A stretch of DNA of 64,000 nt from Deferrisomatales bacterium. GTDB lineage: Bacteria; Desulfobacterota; Deferrisomatia; Deferrisomatales; JARGFW01. The position numbers and the translations under genes are program-made. The notes beneath the pieces are model-generated. The model saw only the letters and a list, made by a program, of their open reading frames with translations, searched no databases and had not been told where the DNA came from. The stretch spans positions 1 to 64,000 of the forward strand of contig JARGFW010000001.1 of NCBI GenBank assembly GCA_029211085.1, written 5' to 3'. Positions 57,727 to 64,000 of the stretch are shown here, in pieces; within the stretch, counting starts at the first letter, position 1, and each line of letters starts with the position of its first letter.

Positions 57727-59274
57727 ATGTCGGCCAACCCCCCTGCCTCGCGGACCATGGCCCCGCGCAACAAACTGGCCGGACTGCTCGGTGTCCTGCT
57801 GGTGCTGGCGGCGCTGTTCGCCACTGCCTACTATCCGGCACAAGGGGCGTTGGCCTGGATCCTGGGTGGGCTGGGAGCGGCGGCGATCGGCCACTTCCTC
57901 TATCGGGAGCGACCCAATCTGCGGCGCGGCGCCGGCAGTCGCGGCGCGAGGCACGGCGCCAACGCGGCGGTGATCACCGCCGCGTGTTTGGGCACTCTGG
58001 CGCTGCTCAACGTCCTGGCGGTGCGCCACAACGGCACCTGGGACCTCACTGGGGACCGGCGCTTCACCCTCTCCGAACAGACCCGCAAGGTGCTGCGGGA
58101 GTTGGAGCAGGAGGTGAAGGTCACGGCGTTCTTTGCCGAGGGCACCGAAGAACAGGCGCAGATCAAGAGCCGCCTGGAGCAGTATCGGGAGCAAAACGCC
58201 CGGTTCCGCCTGACCCTGGTGGATCCGGACCGCAATCCGGCCCTGGCGCGCCGGTATGGAATCCGCACCTACGGAACCACGGTGTTCGAGAGCGCGGAGC
58301 AGAGTTTCCGCACCCACGAGCTCTCCGAAGAGGCCCTCACCAACGCCCTGATACGGGTGACCCGGGAGGGCAAAAAGACCGTGCGCTTCCTCTCCGGTCA
58401 CGGCGAGCACGGCCTGGAGGACACCCAACGCGGCGGCTACTCCGCGGCGCAGCAGGCCTTGACCGACCAAGGCTTCGCGGTTGGGGAGTCGTTGCTGCTG
58501 CGCGACGGCGCCGTTCCGGAGGGGTGTGCCGTGCTGGTGGTGGGCGGCCCCACCAAGCCCCTGCTGGAACCGGAACTGGCCGCGCTGCGCAGCTACCTGA
58601 ACCAGGGCGGGCAACTGGTGCTGCTGCTCGACCCGGGGACGGAGACCGGGCTGGAAGCGCTCGCCGCAGAATGGGGGGCCGTGTTGCGACCCGATGTGAT
58701 CGTCGACCCCATGAGCCGGCTGTTTGGAGGCAGCTACACCACGCCGATCCTCACCGACTACCCGGCCCACGCACTGACCCGGGGCTTCGAGCTGGCCACC
58801 TTCCTGCCCCTGGCCCGGAGCATCGAACTGGCCGCGGTGGCACCAGACGGCATAGCCACCCACCCCCTGGCCCGCACCACCCCCCAGTCCTGGGGAGAGA
58901 CCGATCTGAACAACGCCGAGGCATCCTTCGACCCCACGGTCGACTTCAAGGGGCCACTCACCGCAGCGGCGCTGTTGGAACGCACGGCCGGTGAGGGCGG
59001 TACGGGGGCGCGCATCCTGTTGGTGGGGGACTCGGACTTCGCCGACAACGGGAACTTCCGTCTTTCGGGCAACGGCGACCTGCTCCTGAACGCCGTGAGC
59101 TACTTGGCCCGGGAAGAGGATCTGGTCGCTATCCGGCCCCGGGACACCAAACCCTCGCCCTTGGTGCTGACCCGCGCCCAGGGCGCCACCCTCCTCTACA
59201 GCAGCGTGGTGCTCGCACCCCTGGTGCTGATCCTTAGCGGCCTCATGATCTGGTGGAAGCGGCGGAACCTGTAA
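57727..59274 (+). CDS. GldG-like ABC-type auxiliary transport protein
   Basis: 'TWDLTGDRRFTLSEQTRKVLRELEQEVKVTAFFAEGTEEQ...VRFLSGHGEHGLED'. Confidence 0.88.
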   Translation: MSANPPASRTMAPRNKLAGLLGVLLVLAALFATAYYPAQGALAWILGGLGAAAIGHFLYRERPNLRRGAGSRGARHGANAAVITAACLGTLALLNVLAVRHNGTWDLTGDRRFTLSEQTRKVLRELEQEVKVTAFFAEGTEEQAQIKSRLEQYREQNARFRLTLVDPDRNPALARRYGIRTYGTTVFESAEQSFRTHELSEEALTNALIRVTREGKKTVRFLSGHGEHGLEDTQRGGYSAAQQALTDQGFAVGESLLLRDGAVPEGCAVLVVGGPTKPLLEPELAALRSYLNQGGQLVLLLDPGTETGLEALAAEWGAVLRPDVIVDPMSRLFGGSYTTPILTDYPAHALTRGFELATFLPLARSIELAAVAPDGIATHPLARTTPQSWGETDLNNAEASFDPTVDFKGPLTAAALLERTAGEGGTGARILLVGDSDFADNGNFRLSGNGDLLLNAVSYLAREEDLVAIRPRDTKPSPLVLTRAQGATLLYSSVVLAPLVLILSGLMIWWKRRNL

Positions 59275-59343
59275 AGCTGGAAGGCTAGGAAGCCGGGAAG
59301 CCGAAACCTTGAACATCGAACGTGGAACCTCGAACCCCGTCCC

Positions 59344-60273
59344 ATGAAATTCAAAGCCACCTGCGGTTTTCTCGCCGTGTTCGCCACCCTGGCCGCGTAC
59401 CTATTCCTGGTGGACGAGCCCAGACAACAGGCCCGGCAGCACCAGCTGGAACGCCGGGGTCTGGTCCTGCCCGAACTGGAACCCGGGGCCGTGACCGCGG
59501 TCACGCTGCACAGCGCCAAGGGCACCGTGCGGGTGGAGCGTGGGGAAGGGGATGTCTGGAACGTGACCGCGCCGGTGCCGGACCGGGGCAACACCAACCG
59601 GGTGCGCTCCCTGCTGGCCGACATCGGCACCCTCAGGGCCGAGCGCGCGGTGGCGGGGGCCGATGCCAACCTGGAGCCGTACGGACTGGTCGATCCGGAG
59701 CTGCTGGTGGCCCTGGAGGGACCCGCCCTATCCCTGGCGGTGGGCGGCGTGACCCCTGCGGGCGATGCCCGCTACCTGCGCGCCGGGAACGGTCCGGTGC
59801 TGGTGGTGAAGAGCCAGCAGGTGACCTCCCTGTTGCTCGATCCCGACGCCCTGCGGCGCCGCAAACCATTGCTGGTGGGTGCCTGGCCAGTGCGCGGAGT
59901 GGAGGTGATTCGGGGCCAGGAATCCCGGTCGTACGACCAGATCGGCGGCGTCTGGAGGCGTGGAGGAGAAGCGCTGGAGACCGCGGAGGGGGCTGCCCTG
60001 CAAGCCCTGGTGACAGTCCTGGAGACCACCGCCGCCGACCAGGTCATCGACGCGCCGGACGCTGCCGCCTACGGTCTGGAGCCCATGGCCATCAAGCTGG
60101 CCGTTGCGCTGGACGGGGGTTCCCGCCAGGAGATCGCGCTCGGCCAGTTGGGGTCGCAGCGCTACGCCCGGGCGGGGGACGGTACCGGCCCGGTGTACGC
60201 CTTGCCGATAGCGTTCGGGGAGACGTTGGAGGCGCTGCTGTCAGCACCGGAAACCACCGCACCGGGCCGCTGA
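59344..60273 (+). CDS. DUF4340 domain-containing protein
   Basis: Position after gldG-like gene; 'VTAVTLHSAKGTVRVERGEGDVWNVTAPVPDRGNTNRVRSLLADIGTLRAERAV'. Confidence 0.82.
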   Translation: MKFKATCGFLAVFATLAAYLFLVDEPRQQARQHQLERRGLVLPELEPGAVTAVTLHSAKGTVRVERGEGDVWNVTAPVPDRGNTNRVRSLLADIGTLRAERAVAGADANLEPYGLVDPELLVALEGPALSLAVGGVTPAGDARYLRAGNGPVLVVKSQQVTSLLLDPDALRRRKPLLVGAWPVRGVEVIRGQESRSYDQIGGVWRRGGEALETAEGAALQALVTVLETTAADQVIDAPDAAAYGLEPMAIKLAVALDGGSRQEIALGQLGSQRYARAGDGTGPVYALPIAFGETLEALLSAPETTAPGR

Positions 60274-60435
60274 CCCACGAGCCCTTGTCTCGCCCCGGCG
60301 AAGGGCACCATCGCGGGCGGGTCTACCAGGAACAGCGTGAAGGCCAGGACGGAAATCCCTCTGGCCACCGTGTGCGGGGGGTGACCGCCCGGCCCCACCT
60401 GTGCGCTTCGGTCCCGGTCGTGTATAACACGGGTC

Positions 60436-61254
60436 ATGATCGGGGAAAGAGAACCACACGGAGCGCAGCCGGCCGCCCCCGGCCGGGTATTCCTGGGGCT
60501 GGACCTGGGAACCTGCTGGTGCCGGGGCGCAGCCGTCGATCGAGCCGGCGGTCTTTTGTGGCACGGGCAACACCCCACCGGGACCGACTACCGGGCCGCC
60601 GGCCGCACCCTGGCTGACCAGTTGGCAGTACAGCCGCGGGGGCCGGTGGCCAACCCCGCCGTGGTGACCGGCGAGGGTCGGCACCACGCCGGGCCGGAGC
60701 TGCAGCGCCGCACCGAGATCTCGTGTCTCGCCCGCGCCGCCCACCATTGGTTCCCCCAGGACCTGGATGTGTTGGCCGTGGGGGGCCGCGGCTGCGTCGC
60801 GGTGCGGGTGACGGCCGCAGGGCGGGTGCAGCACTTCCTGCAGCAGCGCCGCTGCGCCGCCGCCACCGGCTTCTTCCTGGAGGAGCTGGCCCGGCGCCTG
60901 GCGCTGGCACCCCGGGAGCTGGGCGACCTGGCCGCGTCGGGCGCCCCGACCGCGCGGCTGGAGGCGGAGTGCGGCCTGTTCGCGGTCGCCGAGGCGACGG
61001 AGCGCGTACGGGGGGGGGAGCCCCTGGCCGACTTGTGCCGGGCGGCGCTGGTCGCCGTGACCGAACGCCTGTTGGAACAGGGCCCCCTGGGGAAGTTCGT
61101 GGTGCTGGCCGGGGGGGTCCCCGAGCACTTCCCCCTCCTCGGTCCCCTGCTGGCGGACGCCACCGGGGCCCGGGTAGTGATTCCACCCCATGCCGGCAGC
61201 GTTGGCGCCCTCGGCGCGGCGCTGATCGCCCGCGACGCCGTGGGATCCCCGTAG
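60436..61254 (+). CDS. Divergent BadF/BcrA/HgdC-type ASKHA ATPase (acyl-CoA dehydratase activase-like)
   Basis: 'VFLGLDLGTCWCRGAAVDRAG', 'RRCAAATGFFLEELARRL' (cf. KCAAGTGRFLE), 'AECGLFAVAEATERV' (cf. CTVFAESEVI), 'VVLAGGVPEHFPLLGPL'. Confidence 0.75.
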   Translation: MIGEREPHGAQPAAPGRVFLGLDLGTCWCRGAAVDRAGGLLWHGQHPTGTDYRAAGRTLADQLAVQPRGPVANPAVVTGEGRHHAGPELQRRTEISCLARAAHHWFPQDLDVLAVGGRGCVAVRVTAAGRVQHFLQQRRCAAATGFFLEELARRLALAPRELGDLAASGAPTARLEAECGLFAVAEATERVRGGEPLADLCRAALVAVTERLLEQGPLGKFVVLAGGVPEHFPLLGPLLADATGARVVIPPHAGSVGALGAALIARDAVGSP

Positions 61255-61305
61255 CAACCCATCCACCGCCAGCGGCGTAGGGTTGCCGCGCCGTGGGTCT
61301 CCCCG

Positions 61306-61333
61306 TTGACACCCGCCTGGCCTCCGGTATGCT
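61306..61333 (+). promoter_or_regulatory. sigma70-like promoter upstream of citrate synthase
   Basis: TTGACA (61306-61311) - 16 nt - TATGCT (61328-61333). Confidence 0.55.
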
Positions 61334-61393
61334 GTCAGCCACCCACAAAAACAAGAGCATTTCGGTTCGCTTTACGGAACGAGGAGGAACCCA

Positions 61394-62583
61394 TGGCCGG
61401 TGAGGTGTGTTTTCCCAGGGTGAAGAACGTGGGGCTGCGGGGCATCCCAGTGGCCGACACCAAGGTCAGTTACATCGACGGCGCCAAAGGGGAGCTGCAG
61501 TACCGCGGTTTCAAGATCCAGGATCTTGCGCAGTACTCCACCTTCACCGAGGTGATCCACCTGCTGCTCTACGGTGAGCTGCCCGGCAAGACTCAGCTGG
61601 AGCCCCTCTCCCGGCGGCTGGCCGCCGCTCGGGCGGTGCCGGAGGCGGTGATCGCGTCCCTGCGCCACCATCCCAAACACGCCTCTCCCATGGACGTTCT
61701 GCAGGGAGCGGTGCCGTTCCTGGCCGGCCACGACGCCGACCTCGTGCTCACCGACAAGGCCGCCGTGCAGCGCCAATCCGAGCGCCTCATCGCCCGGCTG
61801 CCCACCGTGGTGGCGGCCTGGGAGCGCATCCGCACCGGCCAGCCGGTGCTGGCGCCCAAGGCGGAGCTGGGGCATGCGGCGAACTTCCTGTACATGCTCA
61901 CCGGGAAGGAACCGTCGGAGAAGGCCGCCCACATCTTCGACGTGTGCCTGGTGCTGCACGCCGATCACACCTTCAACGCCTCCACCTTCGCCGCCCGGGA
62001 GGTGGCCAGCACCCGCGCGCACCTGTATGCCTCGGTGGCGGCAGGGGTCGGGGCCCTCTCCGGCGAGCTCCACGGCGGGGCCAACACCCAGGTGATGGCG
62101 ATGCTGCAGCAGATCGACGGAGTGGACGACGCGGCGCGCTTCGTGCGCGCCCGTCTGGACGCTGGGGAGCGGGTGATGGGCATGGGCCATGCGGTATACA
62201 CGACCCTGGACCCCCGGGCCGCGATCCTCAAGGAACTGGCCCTGGGCCTGGATACCGCCGACAGCACCTGGGTGGAGATCGCAGAGCGGGTGCGGGAGAC
62301 CACCCAGGAGGAGTTCCGCAAGCGCAAGGGCAAGGACATCTACCCCAACGTCGACTTCTACTCCGCCGCCGTGTACTACCAGCTCGGCATCGCCCCCGAT
62401 CAGTTCACCCCGGTGTTCGCCCTCGGCCGCATCGCCGGCTGGTGCGCCCACGTGGTGGAGGAGAAGTTTGCCGAGGCCCAGGAGAAGCCGGAGCTGTACC
62501 GGCCCCAGGCCGAGTACATCGGCGACTACTGTGGCCCCCAGGGCTGCGCCTTCGTGCCCCTGGGAGAGCGCGGGGGGGCGTGA
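61394..62583 (+). CDS. gltA: Citrate synthase
   Basis: 'VSYIDGAKGELQYRGFKIQDLA', 'LHADHTFNASTFAAREVASTRAHLYASVAAGVGALSGELHGGANTQVM', 'RVMGMGHAVY'. Confidence 0.93.
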
Positions 62584-62816
62584 AGCCGGCAACCGGCCCA
62601 CAGAGACAAAGGACGCAAGCGCTTGGGGGCGGGAGGGAAAGACGCACCCTGGGTTCGTTGCGCCCTTGGGATTCTAGCCACTCGCGAATATCGGTCCTGT
62701 CCATGGGAAGCGCTGCTGCTCCTCCGCGGCTGGGGCGCCGCGGGCTGGCTGATACGAGAACAGTGCACGGGATCTTCTTTCGGGAAGACGGACTGTATAG
62801 CCGCGTGGAGAGACAG

Positions 62817-62841
62817 CCCCTGAGCCGCAGGGGCTCAGGGG
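62817..62841 (+). terminator. Hairpin in citrate synthase-icd intergenic region (possible terminator)
   Basis: cccctgagcc-gcagg-ggctcagggg then TTT: 10-bp perfect stem. Confidence 0.5.
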
Positions 62842-62923
62842 TTTCATCCTGTCCATCCCGTTCATGCTGTCAAAGGGAGGGTTCTAGGCTTTCGCCACGG
62901 TCCCTCCGCAGGAGGACACCGTG

Positions 62924-64000
<1,077 letters not shown>

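Noticed and set aside
57652-59316. 554-aa minus-strand ORF antisense to the gldG-like gene
   Set aside because: Shadow ORF; low-complexity Gln/His/Gly composition.
62600-62800. Repeat-like phrases (e.g. 'ccttgggattctagccactcgcgaat') in citrate synthase-icd spacer
   Set aside because: No second copy or inverted structure seen in this window apart from the hairpin at 62817-62841.

Overview
This is a 64 kb window of high-GC DNA, gene-dense and mostly chromosomal in character. It probably comes from a Gram-negative, proteobacterial-type genome (inferred from gene content: poly(A) polymerase, HolC, Bpt, c3-like cytochrome, PorABCD-type oxidoreductase). About 60 coding regions can be supported. 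There are no convincing rRNA or tRNA genes, CRISPR arrays, prophages or complete transposons. Main blocks: (i) divergent EamA transporters, YheU, YhbY, a Pat-type acyl-CoA-synthetase/GNAT fusion, PcnB, an Hsp20-Lon-like protease pair, cardiolipin synthase and a DsbC-like protein; (ii) cobyric acid synthase followed by a bacterial cereblon-like (CULT-domain) gene directly abutting an N-degron aminoacyl-transferase gene (bpt/ate family); (iii) a 2-oxoacid:ferredoxin oxidoreductase operon with a GltD-like/ferredoxin fusion and an XRE-cupin regulator; (iv) a universal stress protein gene trailed by degraded USP copies; (v) Hsp33 ending at a MITE-like inverted repeat; (vi) an arsenic/thiol-redox island with two ArsR, ArsC, Acr3, a permease, CcdA, TauE and several thioredoxin-like proteins; (vii) a PhnD-like/histidine kinase pair near a frameshifted response regulator; (viii) a Gld-type ABC module, citrate synthase and isocitrate dehydrogenase (cut by the window edge). 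The best candidate for an undescribed system is the CULT-Bpt-small protein cluster at 19037-20622. Other leads are the USP relic array, a DAC-YbbR fusion with an altered RHR motif, and a DsbC-like protein with a CxxCH motif.
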